Shown: in pieces, positions 7,938-17,701 of the stretch
How the letters are laid out: each line of letters starts with the position of its first letter
Position numbering within the stretch: position 1 is the stretch's first letter
Assembly: GCA_944326365.1 (NCBI GenBank)
Contig: CALVDR010000014.1
Location: 1 to 63,169 of the forward strand
DNA length: 63,169 bases
Origin: an uncultured Bacteroidales bacterium
GTDB taxonomy: Bacteria; Bacteroidota; Bacteroidia; Bacteroidales; UBA932
Direction of reading: 5' to 3'
The notes under the pieces: generated by a model
Seen by the model: the letters and a program-made list of their open reading frames with translations, nothing else
Told to the model about the DNA's origin: nothing
Databases searched by the model: none
Made by a program: the position numbers and the translations under genes

Positions 7938-9998
7938 TTATATAATGGCTAATTGAACTTTAAGTTGCTGCATATTATTGATATCCGCTTCAATCTTGGT
8001 CTTGTCAGCCTGAAGTTTTTCACATTCCTTTTTCAACTGTCCGACAGCAAGTTCCCTGTCCGCTTTCGAATTTTTGAATTCTTCCAGTTTGCTGATCAGG
8101 GATTGCAGAACCTGCTGTGCCGCTTCTGTATTCAGTCTGTTTATATACGAGTCTTGCAGCGCAGCAAATTTTTCCTTCATTTCTTCAATATAACCGGTGG
8201 CATCAGTGAAAAATTCCCGCACTTTATCCTTCATTTCTGATCGCCATGAAAGCATATCTATAATTATAGGGATAATCAGAAATCCTTTTATAAAAGACTT
8301 AAAGCATTCCCCGATAAAGCCCAAGAAAGACGGCGAATCTTCATTGTTTTCATCGGCTTCCCCATCTTGTGCCGAAGTTTCAGAAGAATTTTCTTCGACT
8401 TTCCTCAAAGCACATTTCAAAGCCTCGGTAAGGTCTTCCGGATCCTGTACATATCTTGCGATGAGTTCTTCCACTTCAGCAGCCAACTCATCCCCCGCTT
8501 CAAGCATCATTTTTCGGAATTCCTTTTCAAAAAAAGATTCTGTGTTTTGAAGATCCCGGTTAAGTCTGTCTATGCGTTTTTCCAATTCATATTGTGCTGA
8601 ACCTCTTTTCGCATTGTCTATCGCATCATACATATCATGTTCTGCGGACTCAATAATTTCTCCGATTTTTTTAATGCAAGACTCCGCTTTGTCGTCATAA
8701 TTTTCTTTCAGGCTTTCCACACATCGGCCGATAGCCTTGTCCACTCTTTTCTGAGTCTTATTCAAACCCTCAATCTGTTCATCCAATTCGTCATCAGGGC
8801 GAGAAAGGTTTTCCAACAACACCTTCTTTTCATTGAGCGACTTGCCTATGGAATCGCTGATGTTGATTCCGCTTTGCATGATCAGATTCAACGGCTTCTT
8901 GAACAAAATCTCCGCCTTGGACTTTTCGATTGTGGTCAAGATGGCACTTTCGAGATTGCCTATTCTGCTTTCCTGAAGCATTTCCTTTTGTGTGGAAATT
9001 TCAAAATCATCACAAGTCCTTTCCCAATGGAATTTCAGATTTTCGGATGACTGCACCTTGCTGAAAGGCATTTTGGCCATTAAAGCCATGTTTGCGGAAA
9101 ACAACACCGGTTCGGCATCAGTCAAAAGTTCCTTGATGATAGGATCCCCATCCTCTTTGCAGGCTTTCCTGATTTCACTCTTGACATTTCCTGAAATCTC
9201 TTCCAATGTTTCTCCCCTTGCATAATTCAGGTCATATTTGTTCACACCTATCAGAATCTTGCCCACGCCCACATTTCTTACATTCTTGAATATGATGGAC
9301 CTGTCCGTAGAATCGAATGCCCTGCCTGCATACAGCATCATGAGTACAACATCTGCCTTTTTGAGAAAATCTTTGGTACGTTCCTCCCTCGATACTACAG
9401 GGTCATTGAATCCCGGAGTATCGACAATCTCGACACCTTTGAGATATTCTTTCGGATAATGTATTGTAACGGATTTAGTTATTGCCACATACTTTCCGTC
9501 TGCTCCTACATATTCAATCAGGTTTGCAAAATAATCCGTCTTTTTAGTACCGAGCAAAACAGAGATTTGAGATGCTATTCTTGACGACTTGCCCACTAGT
9601 TCTCTTGCAGCTTTTATTTTGGAAGCCATGGGAGAGTTATCATCGACATCCGCAAGATTCATATTGGATTGAGCAACAATTTCATCCCATTCCTGTTGTG
9701 AGTAGAACTCCGCTTCCACAGATTCTTTTTCACCGTATGTTATGACCGACAGGGCAGCCGTCATTGGAGTCGTTGCCGCCGGAAGCACCTCGTCTTCAAA
9801 AATGAATGCGTTGAGAAACGTGGACTTACCGCATTTCATCTGTCCGATTACACCGATAGTCAAGGTATCGTTATCAAGTTTTTCCTGAATGGAGTCACGG
9901 GTTTCCTTGTTAATCCAATTTTTCTCCAACGCAGAATCTGCAAATTCTGCCATTTTCTGTTTTTTTAAGGCTATATTTTCAAAAACTGTTGCGCTCAT
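7938..9998 (-). CDS. dynamin-like GTPase (cytosolic, with membrane paddle-like segment)
   Basis: A 686-residue bacterial dynamin-like protein. The GTPase head has P-loop GQMKCGKST (52-60), switch-I TTPMT (76-80), DTPG (193-196) and NKYD (253-256). Long helical stalk segments follow, and near residue 560-585 there is one hydrophobic stretch (FIKGFLIIPIIIDML) flanked by charged helices, like the membrane-inserting paddle of BDLPs. The C-terminus is a coiled coil. Such proteins assemble on membranes and remodel or fuse them under GTP control, often as heteromeric pairs. It lies between the coiled-coil dynamin gene (5-nt gap) and the candidate peptide gene (12-nt gap). Confidence 0.88.
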   Translation of the reverse strand: MSATVFENIALKKQKMAEFADSALEKNWINKETRDSIQEKLDNDTLTIGVIGQMKCGKSTFLNAFIFEDEVLPAATTPMTAALSVITYGEKESVEAEFYSQQEWDEIVAQSNMNLADVDDNSPMASKIKAARELVGKSSRIASQISVLLGTKKTDYFANLIEYVGADGKYVAITKSVTIHYPKEYLKGVEIVDTPGFNDPVVSREERTKDFLKKADVVLMMLYAGRAFDSTDRSIIFKNVRNVGVGKILIGVNKYDLNYARGETLEEISGNVKSEIRKACKEDGDPIIKELLTDAEPVLFSANMALMAKMPFSKVQSSENLKFHWERTCDDFEISTQKEMLQESRIGNLESAILTTIEKSKAEILFKKPLNLIMQSGINISDSIGKSLNEKKVLLENLSRPDDELDEQIEGLNKTQKRVDKAIGRCVESLKENYDDKAESCIKKIGEIIESAEHDMYDAIDNAKRGSAQYELEKRIDRLNRDLQNTESFFEKEFRKMMLEAGDELAAEVEELIARYVQDPEDLTEALKCALRKVEENSSETSAQDGEADENNEDSPSFLGFIGECFKSFIKGFLIIPIIIDMLSWRSEMKDKVREFFTDATGYIEEMKEKFAALQDSYINRLNTEAAQQVLQSLISKLEEFKNSKADRELAVGQLKKECEKLQADKTKIEADINNMQQLKVQLAII

Positions 9999-10003
9999 GA
10001 TAT

Positions 10004-11902
10004 CTATATTTGCTTTATAAATTCAGGATTCCATTGTTTCATGGCAGCTGTCAACGAATCAAGGGCATGCTGCAGGTTGCTTCTTTCTTCTTTCAGTTCA
10101 TCAAGTTTTCCTTGTATACTCTGCAATTTTTTTGAAGAATTCTGAAGTCTGCTGCAATGTGTATTTGCCACGAGTGTTGAAGTCTTCTTTATGTTGTCCA
10201 ATAAGTTGCAAAGCCGGTCGAATTGTTCGGGCGACAGTTCATGCCTCTCTTTGCTGAAGAAAAGAAAGCCATCCTTGTATTCCGGCAATGCCCGTGCATC
10301 GATACAAGCCTCTTTAATCTTGTCTGTATCTTGTCCTATTATCGACATACAGTTTTTATTGTCTTTTTGAGCCTGTCTTAATTCGCTGTCTGTCTTGGTA
10401 CAAGCATCTCGTGCTATAGTCAACCGCTGTTTTAACAGATCATATATTTCCTTGAGGTATGAGTTCTTGTCGTTGCTAATAGGGACATCCTGTATGGCAT
10501 CCATCAGTGTTGATACAGGTTCTTTCTGCGAAAAACGGATATATCGCCTTACGGCAATTCCGTTCTTTTCAATGGTTTCCTTTATATGCGCTTCAAGAGC
10601 ATCGAGTTCTCCCGGAGACTTCGTATCCGCCTTGTTGATGACGATGTATAAAGGAAGCCCTTGCAGATGATTCTTGATGACTTCCAGAGAGGAATTATTG
10701 ATTTCACCTGAATTCGCGTCAAAAACCCAGAACAGGGCATCAGCCTCGTTTATCACATTGACTGTCCTTTCTGCATCTTCGCTGTCATTTGAGTTGAAAC
10801 CGGGAGTATCCAATATGCTCAGTTTTCTCAGATTCTCATTGTTGTATGACATCACGAAATATTGGATGGCAGAAGACATTCTTACCTGTGACAGGATTTC
10901 CTTGTTGACTTTTTCGAAAGTATCTCTGCGAATTGTTTTCAGCACTCCGTCATTTGTAGTGAACTGGGATGCGAAATCCATTGCATATGATATGTAGGTT
11001 GCGATTGCCGTAGTTGCTTTCGAACTGACGGGAAGTTTCGGAGCATTGTCATTGTCCTGGGACAATATTCTGTTCACTATGGATGTTTTTCCCGCTGAAA
11101 ATTCACCGACAAACGCAATCACTTTTTTTCCTTGAATCCAAGTCTTTCTCTGCAGGTTTGCCCATTGCCAGATTTTTGTCTGGTATTCTTTTTTATCAGT
11201 GATGGCATCTGCATTTTTCAATACATCAAGAATATCGTCTTTGATAAGATCTTCAATCTTTGATACATTCTGATTGATCTTTCTCCTGTCTTCACTGTCC
11301 GCTTCCTTTGCTGTCAGAATTTCATTGACAAAATCTATGGCTTCGTTTTTCCGGTTAAGGCTTTCTGCCTTTTCCTGAAGTTCATCTTCTTTTTCTTCAA
11401 GGCTCTCCTTAAGTTCCTTTGCTTCGTTTTCAAGTTTTTCTACTGCACTTGACAGTTCAGTCATTTTTTTTGAGCTGTCCTTATACTTTTTCTTGTAGCT
11501 GTTTGCTTCGTCCTCGTATTCTTCCGCTTCTTCTTCGGCTGCAGCCACTTTCTTTTTCAACGAAATAATCTCGTCCATCAAGGATTTGACCGCTTCGTCC
11601 GCATTTTCGCCTGTTGTCAGTGACGTCACGGTACGTTCCGATGCTGCGAGATTGGATTTGGCTTCAGCCAATGAGTTTTTTAGTCTGGCCACTTCATCAG
11701 TCAGATCCGATATTTTTTTCTCATATTCACTGTTGTCCGGTGTTTGCACAGGAGTATCAGGAGCATCGTCTTTTGTAAATTCTGCAGGAATTTCCTTTTC
11801 AGGCTGTTTTTTACGAAAAAGAGATGCCACAAATACGCCTATTGCCGTCCCTGCTATTACAGCGACGGCAATTAGAATAATAGTAACTGTATCAAATGTC
11901 AT
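10004..11902 (-). CDS. membrane-anchored coiled-coil dynamin-like GTPase
   Basis: 632 residues. An N-terminal transmembrane segment (6-28) is followed by ~170 residues of coiled coil (60-230), then a dynamin-type GTPase domain with P-loop GEFSAGKTS (266-274), TTAI switch I (297-300), DTPG (365-368) and NKAD (423-426). A C-terminal helical region follows. The layout (anchor, long spacer, GTPase) differs from the two other GTPases of the operon. Its ATG overlaps the stop of the upstream 137-codon gene (ATGA), which encodes a similar anchor plus coiled coil without the GTPase. Confidence 0.85.
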   Translation of the reverse strand: MTFDTVTIILIAVAVIAGTAIGVFVASLFRKKQPEKEIPAEFTKDDAPDTPVQTPDNSEYEKKISDLTDEVARLKNSLAEAKSNLAASERTVTSLTTGENADEAVKSLMDEIISLKKKVAAAEEEAEEYEDEANSYKKKYKDSSKKMTELSSAVEKLENEAKELKESLEEKEDELQEKAESLNRKNEAIDFVNEILTAKEADSEDRRKINQNVSKIEDLIKDDILDVLKNADAITDKKEYQTKIWQWANLQRKTWIQGKKVIAFVGEFSAGKTSIVNRILSQDNDNAPKLPVSSKATTAIATYISYAMDFASQFTTNDGVLKTIRRDTFEKVNKEILSQVRMSSAIQYFVMSYNNENLRKLSILDTPGFNSNDSEDAERTVNVINEADALFWVFDANSGEINNSSLEVIKNHLQGLPLYIVINKADTKSPGELDALEAHIKETIEKNGIAVRRYIRFSQKEPVSTLMDAIQDVPISNDKNSYLKEIYDLLKQRLTIARDACTKTDSELRQAQKDNKNCMSIIGQDTDKIKEACIDARALPEYKDGFLFFSKERHELSPEQFDRLCNLLDNIKKTSTLVANTHCSRLQNSSKKLQSIQGKLDELKEERSNLQHALDSLTAAMKQWNPEFIKQI

Positions 11903-12312
11903 TTCCTGTCTGATTTTAATGTATCATATTCCTCCTGCAGATGTTCCAGTTCCTGCTTTCTTGCATCATACAACATTTTCATTTCCGAAAGCTCCTGTTT
12001 GAGGCTCTGATTCTCCTGCTGCAGGACACCAGCCCTTTTCTTCAGAGTGTCTATCTCGTCAGACATGCCATCAGCGACATTTTCTTTCTTCCTCATATCG
12101 TCACGGATGTTTTTTGTTTCTTCCTTGCATTTTTCAAGCTCCTGTTTCAGTTTGGAGATATTGTTCCGGAGGTCAGCCTGTATCCGTTCTGAAGTATCGA
12201 GCTTACTAAGCAATGTTTCGTTCTGCTGTTTCAGTGGGTTCGGAATAAATTTATCCTTCAGGATGATTCCGCATAATGCCCCAATGATGATTCCTAAAAT
12301 AAGCATTAACAT
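11899..12312 (-). CDS. small transmembrane coiled-coil protein
   Basis: 137 residues: one N-terminal transmembrane helix (LMLILGIIIGALCGIIL) followed by an uninterrupted, highly charged coiled coil to the C-terminus. It resembles the anchor and coiled-coil part of the neighbouring 632-residue GTPase and could pair with it through that coil. Its stop overlaps the start of that gene by four bases (ATGA). No catalytic motif. Confidence 0.75.
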   Translation of the reverse strand: MLMLILGIIIGALCGIILKDKFIPNPLKQQNETLLSKLDTSERIQADLRNNISKLKQELEKCKEETKNIRDDMRKKENVADGMSDEIDTLKKRAGVLQQENQSLKQELSEMKMLYDARKQELEHLQEEYDTLKSDRK

Positions 12313-12319
12313 GACTGGT

Positions 12320-14062
12320 CTAATTTAGATATGTCCTATATTCTTTATATTGTTCAATACGCCTGTTAAATTCTTCAGTTTGAATTTCATATTGTTCTTT
12401 CAGCTTCTTCAGAGAATCCTCTTTCTGTTCGACACTGCTCTTTGCCTCTTCATTAAGCAACTGTCCGATTGCTGTAATCAGACTGCTTTTGGAATTTTCC
12501 AGAAGAGCGTTGAATTCAGGTATCAGACTTCCTTCGATATAATTTTGGATAGCCCTTCTTCTTTGAGGTTTTCCTGACAGCTGGTCTGTAATCCAATATA
12601 CACTTGTTCCTATGAACCCATTGGGAACAATGTTATCTGCTGAATCAACTTTTTCATACTCGTCAAAAATTTCTTTTCCGACAGCAGCGAAACTCTTTGC
12701 GTAATCTGTTGCACTTTTTTTCGCGTTTATGTCAGGCTCGGAATAGGAGTTACCGGATTTATTTATATTCTCAACGATAGTCTTGCCAACTGCAAGAATG
12801 CCTTTGATAGTATTTGTAATGGCTTCGTCTTTCTCATGCCCTAAACCCGAAAGATGCAGATTGTATGAAAATCCATAACTTTCAGGTAAGATTGAAGATA
12901 AATCAATCATACCCAACGTCTGCAGAGGAATTTCCTGGGATGTATTCTTTTTGCTTGTAGCGATTCCGGAAATTGCATTTTTCACTTCACCCTGATATTG
13001 TGACAAAAGGAGGGATGCGGTAGAGTTGACAGCGGCGAACACTTCCCGATCGTAATTGTCGCTTCTTGCTCTGACTATGTTGTCCAATTTGTCGGACAGG
13101 CTGTCACTGAACTTATTTTTATAGTCATCTTCTACAAAAGTTATCTTATCTCTGGCCTCGTCCAGCACGGCTTCTATGTTTTTTTTCAGAACATCGAGTT
13201 TTTTCTGCTCTGATGCTATCTGCTTGTCAAGCTCTTTTGGTGATTCTGCATTTTTCAGGAGAGTATCGATGTAATCCAACATATATGCAGCCAAATCGGT
13301 CTGTTTTCCCTCGATAGCCTTGTTGACAATGGAGTTCTTTTCTTTCTGGATAGAATCCATGAGTGAAAAGAATTCGGCCATATTGTCTTCAATGGCGGAT
13401 ATGCAGATGATATTGTCGATTGGAAGTTTGCTGTTTTCACTTATGTACTTCTTGGCATCAGCAAGTTCATTTTCAGATTTTGTATCGCTTTTCGTAAGAA
13501 TCAGATACATAGGTTTGCCAACGAGTTTTGAATCACCGATGAAATCAGTAAGCGAGCGGGTCAATTGCTGGTTTATGTCAGAAATCAGGAATATGGCATC
13601 TGCTTTTGGCAAGTATGATGTCAATGCGAGTCTGTGACGGGGGTCATTGGATGAAAGTCCCGGAGTATCGACAAGGACAGTGGATTTGCTGATTTTTGAC
13701 GATGTATCAAATATCCGTACAATGCTCTTGTCTGGCAAGAGTTCGTTTTTAATTGCTCCAATGTCATCGACTGTTTCTATTACTACACCGGATTCGTCTA
13801 CGACTTCGGCCTTTTCATTTGGCTGTCCGAAACGGATTTCGAATATTGTCGCTGTTGTTGCTTTCGATGCGGTTTCCAATTTCTTGGAAACTGTAAGCGA
13901 ATTAATCAGTGTGGTCTTTCCGGAACTGAATTCTCCCACCAAAGGTATGATTAGGTCTTTGTCCGGCATTTCGGCCCTTGATTTAAGATACAACAGTTCA
14001 CCGACAACATTGTCCAGTTGCAGATCTGCAGCAATCTCAATGAGTTTGTTAAAATCTTTCAT
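12320..14062 (-). CDS. dynamin-like GTPase (no obvious membrane helix)
   Basis: About 580 residues from ATG at 14062; an in-frame TTG lies eight codons upstream at 14086. GTPase motifs counted from the TTG: P-loop GEFSSGKTTL (51-60), SKATTAT switch I (74-80), DTPG (140-143), TKSD (198-201). The C-terminal ~350 residues are helical, with a Glu/Lys-rich coiled coil at the end. No clear transmembrane segment is visible. It is the third dynamin-type GTPase in the operon and is closer in its P-loop (GEFSxGKT) to the membrane-anchored one than to the 686-residue one (GQMKCGKS). Confidence 0.85.
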   Translation of the reverse strand: MKDFNKLIEIAADLQLDNVVGELLYLKSRAEMPDKDLIIPLVGEFSSGKTTLINSLTVSKKLETASKATTATIFEIRFGQPNEKAEVVDESGVVIETVDDIGAIKNELLPDKSIVRIFDTSSKISKSTVLVDTPGLSSNDPRHRLALTSYLPKADAIFLISDINQQLTRSLTDFIGDSKLVGKPMYLILTKSDTKSENELADAKKYISENSKLPIDNIICISAIEDNMAEFFSLMDSIQKEKNSIVNKAIEGKQTDLAAYMLDYIDTLLKNAESPKELDKQIASEQKKLDVLKKNIEAVLDEARDKITFVEDDYKNKFSDSLSDKLDNIVRARSDNYDREVFAAVNSTASLLLSQYQGEVKNAISGIATSKKNTSQEIPLQTLGMIDLSSILPESYGFSYNLHLSGLGHEKDEAITNTIKGILAVGKTIVENINKSGNSYSEPDINAKKSATDYAKSFAAVGKEIFDEYEKVDSADNIVPNGFIGTSVYWITDQLSGKPQRRRAIQNYIEGSLIPEFNALLENSKSSLITAIGQLLNEEAKSSVEQKEDSLKKLKEQYEIQTEEFNRRIEQYKEYRTYLN

Positions 14063-14092
14063 GATAATTCGATTTTTAAAATTCAACCATTT

Positions 14093-14647
14093 CTATAAAC
14101 TTTTAAAAAATGCATACCCCACCGCCCACAGCCCTGCCCAGCTGATATAGACAAACGCTGCCATGAAGCGGTTGAGACTGTATTTGACGGTCATATCGAA
14201 CATGCCGACATCGCTGTTGACATACAGCATCCTGCGAGAGACGACATCATCCATATTTATAGCGGTATATATACCGATAGCCAGTGCCACAACGAGCGAT
14301 ACTGCACCATTGGCAATCAAGGCAGACGGCATCCACGGCAAGGTGGCGCTACCTATTGTATCGGGACTGACTATGACACAGATGTACCCTGCCAGCATCA
14401 AAAGGAACAATATCATGCTCATCTCAAAGTTCTTGACCGTTATCGATGCCGGCAGCGCCATGAAAAATACGGCGACACCGATGAGCCCCCATTTTTCCTG
14501 CGCCGTGAAGACAAAAGAATCAATCCCGACGGCGAAAAGGATTCCGAATACGATGCACAGAAGCACCGTCACAAATACCTCAAAGTTGGCCACAAGCCAG
14601 GAAACAAACACTTTCATTGCTTTGCATGCTGATATTTGATTCGACAC
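14093..14647 (-). CDS. multi-pass membrane protein, unknown function
   Basis: 184 residues with about five hydrophobic segments: 13-40, 50-68, 76-95, 106-130 and 160-180. No motif I recognise. It lies between a DUF4112 membrane protein and a dynamin-like GTPase, with short gaps on both sides (15 and 30 nt). A membrane-embedded partner of the GTPases is a reasonable inference. Confidence 0.7.
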   Translation of the reverse strand: MSNQISACKAMKVFVSWLVANFEVFVTVLLCIVFGILFAVGIDSFVFTAQEKWGLIGVAVFFMALPASITVKNFEMSMILFLLMLAGYICVIVSPDTIGSATLPWMPSALIANGAVSLVVALAIGIYTAINMDDVVSRRMLYVNSDVGMFDMTVKYSLNRFMAAFVYISWAGLWAVGYAFFKSL

Positions 14648-14662
14648 GTCATAACTTATGGC

Positions 14663-15250
14663 TCAGGAAAAAAGTCCTCCTATCCATCCTATAATCTTCT
14701 GCACCAGAAGCACCATAAGCCAGATAAGGACGCAGGCAATGACAATCAATATGGCTGTTCCGACAGCTTTCCTGTTCACCTCGTCAATGATTTCCTTGTC
14801 GTCCTCGACATACCCCACTATAAGTCTCATGTTCTGAAGGTAGGCTCTGTTGAAGAGATCAAGCACATTCCCTATACAAAATGGGATCATACCGATAAGG
14901 ACATCTTTAAGGATATTGAAAATAACGGCTAAGGTCAGAGGAACCGACTTTACTTTGAACAGGCTCACATAGATTGAAGGAAGTGCCGCTAATGATGTCA
15001 AAGAATCACCTAGTGACGGCACAAAACCAAGTATAGCATCCAGAAAATATTTGTCCATCCATTTGGCAATATCTTCGACCATCCTATACGAAACGGACCC
15101 TCTTATTTCCTTCCTGCGCATTTCCTTCTTACATCGGCGGGCCTCTTCATTGGCAAGTGAAATCTCAATTTGAGCATCCTCCCTGCCATCCTTGATGCCA
15201 AGGTCATTCTGGATCGCTCTTTTTCTCGAACTGATGTTGCTGTCTGTCAT
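14663..15250 (-). CDS. DUF4112-like membrane protein
   Basis: 195 residues. A charged N-terminal ~65 residues (RRCKKEMRRKE) is followed by a domain with the DUF4112 signature: ILGFVPSLGDSLTSLAALPSIY, then NILKDVLIGMIPFCIGNVLDL, then LFNRAYLQNMRLIVGYV. A C-terminal hydrophobic helix (AILIVIACVLIWLMVLLVQKI) ends the protein. The biochemical role of DUF4112 is unknown. Its start codon overlaps the stop of the 701-codon gene (ATGA), indicating translational coupling. Confidence 0.7.
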   Translation of the reverse strand: MTDSNISSRKRAIQNDLGIKDGREDAQIEISLANEEARRCKKEMRRKEIRGSVSYRMVEDIAKWMDKYFLDAILGFVPSLGDSLTSLAALPSIYVSLFKVKSVPLTLAVIFNILKDVLIGMIPFCIGNVLDLFNRAYLQNMRLIVGYVEDDKEIIDEVNRKAVGTAILIVIACVLIWLMVLLVQKIIGWIGGLFS

Positions 15251-17352
15251 ATTGTCAAATCTTTTGTCCCATCTAGGAATTGTTCGAACTCTTGGTCTGT
15301 AAGTCCGCCTGCTTCATGTCCGGCAAGAGTCATGAGAGCGGCTTTAAGATCTTCCGTGGATGCAGCAAGATGTATCTTTTTCAGACTTTGCCTGAGGATA
15401 TCACCTTGGTCCGTTATAGAATCCATGTTTTTTTTGAATTCATCCTGTAATAGTGAAAGTTGTCTTGCATATTCAGCATCTGCAAGCGCGCTTTGTTTTT
15501 TGAGCACCTCCAGACGGGCACACTGTTCAAAAAGATCAATTGTTTTCTGCACAATTTCATCCGAAGTTCTTGCAATACACTGAACATCCATATCCATGGT
15601 ATCAGATACACTTCCTGCCGTTTCGTGATTTTCTATTCTCTGAACTGGAGATGACTGTGCTGCACTTTCCCTCAGCGTATCCATGAATGTCTTGAGATTA
15701 TGTTCGACTTCTTCAGGAACCGCCAGACTGGAATATGCGGCAGGTTTGACAGCCTTCACATATTTCTCGTCAAGACTGCTTGAAGCAATGTCTTTCGCTA
15801 TATTCAGCAGTATGACAATATCGTTCAGATGCGATGCGACCTCCCTTTTCGTTTTGGAAGACGCCTTGACCATACTCTTCATATCGTTAGACATCCTGCC
15901 CAATTGTTTTCTCAGCATGGCAGCATTCTTTTCATCATCCTTAAGAGCCACAGTAAAACTTTCAAGTTCAGCTTTATCCGCATTCAAGTCTGTCAGGAGA
16001 TTCTCATAATTTCTTATTGCCGGTGAGAATGCCTTATGCCATTCAGAAATGTCCCGGTCATATCTTTTGCCAAGAGTGCCGAGACTCAATATGTTCAAAA
16101 GCATTGACGGCTTTTCAGGTTTGCTTCTTTTGGCTTCAAGATAATCACTATGGCTGCCGTCAAGCAACCTCTGATGGCTGTCGACAATCGCCTGATATAT
16201 TCCGATATTAAGTTGAGCATCCATAATCCTGTCCTGGACTCTTTTGTATTTATTTAGGAGGTTGTCCCTCTCAACCTTAAGTTTCTTAAGGTCTGGTGTA
16301 GAATAAATACTGTCCAGAAGTCGGACGAACTCTTCATTGAAGACATTGCCGGCATATTTGAAAAAGGCTTCGGCTTTCGGAATGTACAGTTCATCCAATG
16401 TCCTGTATATGAGGAACAGACGCTTCATATCACCTTTAATGGCAACGGCATCTTTTTTTATCTTGTCTGAAAATTTTACAAATTCTTGCTTGAGAACTGC
16501 CGTTTTCTGTCCGGAATCAATATAGTGTCCCATAAGATTCAGTCCTGCCAGTACAAGACCGACGGATCTGTTCCCGGCACTTCTGTACAACGCAGAAGAT
16601 TTTTTCAGTGAGGACGAGAAATCATCTGCAATTTCACTGACCAGTACGGAGCAGGAAGTTGAAATAGAGTCATATTCAAGTCTCATGGTTTTCAGCATCG
16701 TCTGCACATCCAGCCATTCGACGGTATTGAAATCGAACAGAGACGGAGCTATCACTTTAACAGAATCTCCGAAGATATCTACAAGAGTCATTGAATACTG
16801 CATGAACATATCCATCACTCTCTCCCTGAGAAAGATAAAATCTGTCATGACTTGCTGCACATCAGCTTTGGCATTCTCATAAGTGCCTATCATGGCGGAA
16901 TATTTTTCAAATGCACTGGAGACACTGCCCCTTACGTCCGCTGCTCCCTTTGTTCCGGTCAGAAACGACAAGAATTCCGAGGAAGATGCCGCTACCTTAC
17001 TTGCCACACCTACATTTGACGTGACCTTGGACAGACTCTTTCCGCTTCTGTCAAGATGCATCATGACGATGGAAAATGCATCTTCGACATCTTTGTCATC
17101 CTGGAAAGCCGCCATATAGGAATCAACAACAGTGTGCTTCCCGTCATTGGTCAGAAAGGATGTCTTAATTGCTTCATTCCCGAAACGAGAGAATGCCTCG
17201 CAGATGAATCTGCTTACATCTACTGAATCATTTGCTATACCACAGGTTTTCAGTTCATAGGCAAGATCAGCCCTTGTATAGACTGCTCCATCATGATTCA
17301 ATTTCACTGCGATATCTCTTATCTTTGACAAGATTTTTTCAGTCTGGTCCAT
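15247..17352 (-). CDS. large all-helical protein, unknown function (first operon gene)
   Basis: 701 residues, predicted almost wholly helical, without a P-loop or other catalytic motif. A mildly hydrophobic stretch (SVGLVLAGLNLMGHYI near 268) lies between long amphipathic helices, and coiled coil occurs at 350-410 and 440-510. Such a plan is seen in membrane-active helical proteins (helical pore formers, dynamin stalk partners), but I find no signature that decides. It is the first gene after a ~280-nt leader and is coupled to the DUF4112 gene. Confidence 0.7.
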   Translation of the reverse strand: MDQTEKILSKIRDIAVKLNHDGAVYTRADLAYELKTCGIANDSVDVSRFICEAFSRFGNEAIKTSFLTNDGKHTVVDSYMAAFQDDKDVEDAFSIVMMHLDRSGKSLSKVTSNVGVASKVAASSSEFLSFLTGTKGAADVRGSVSSAFEKYSAMIGTYENAKADVQQVMTDFIFLRERVMDMFMQYSMTLVDIFGDSVKVIAPSLFDFNTVEWLDVQTMLKTMRLEYDSISTSCSVLVSEIADDFSSSLKKSSALYRSAGNRSVGLVLAGLNLMGHYIDSGQKTAVLKQEFVKFSDKIKKDAVAIKGDMKRLFLIYRTLDELYIPKAEAFFKYAGNVFNEEFVRLLDSIYSTPDLKKLKVERDNLLNKYKRVQDRIMDAQLNIGIYQAIVDSHQRLLDGSHSDYLEAKRSKPEKPSMLLNILSLGTLGKRYDRDISEWHKAFSPAIRNYENLLTDLNADKAELESFTVALKDDEKNAAMLRKQLGRMSNDMKSMVKASSKTKREVASHLNDIVILLNIAKDIASSSLDEKYVKAVKPAAYSSLAVPEEVEHNLKTFMDTLRESAAQSSPVQRIENHETAGSVSDTMDMDVQCIARTSDEIVQKTIDLFEQCARLEVLKKQSALADAEYARQLSLLQDEFKKNMDSITDQGDILRQSLKKIHLAASTEDLKAALMTLAGHEAGGLTDQEFEQFLDGTKDLTI

Positions 17353-17632
17353 AGTCTTGGTATATCAGTTCAAGTCAATATATGGCACAAAAAAAGTGCG
17401 GTGCTGCCGTTTTCCATATTACGACAGGCACCGCCAAGCGCCTCATAGAGATACAGATAAACAAGCAGTCCGCACCCTTACAGGTATACGAACAACGCTT
17501 CTTTATCCCTTTCTCTACTATGGCCTGCAGGATTATCCCGACGGCCAAACAAAATTGGCGGTTTTGTCGTAAAAGGGAATCCGAAGATTCTATTCCAAAT
17601 TTTCAGCTTTTCCGGTCTTTGACCGATTTATA

Positions 17633-17640
17633 CAAAGTTA
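17633..17640 (-). promoter_or_regulatory. candidate -7 box of the 12-gene operon
   Basis: Reads TAACTTTG on the minus strand, an exact TAnnTTTG match. The -33 region is poor (no TTG at 19-21 nt). It is the only exact box I found between the operon start and the upstream gene. Confidence 0.45.
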
Positions 17641-17701
17641 AAAATTTTTCATAAGAACATTGCTGCGGACTGCTTTTTTCGCACAATTATCTTGTAATGT
17701 T

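Noticed and set aside
15247..17352. Fourth dynamin GTPase
   Set aside because: No P-loop, DTPG or NKxD motif anywhere in the 701 residues.
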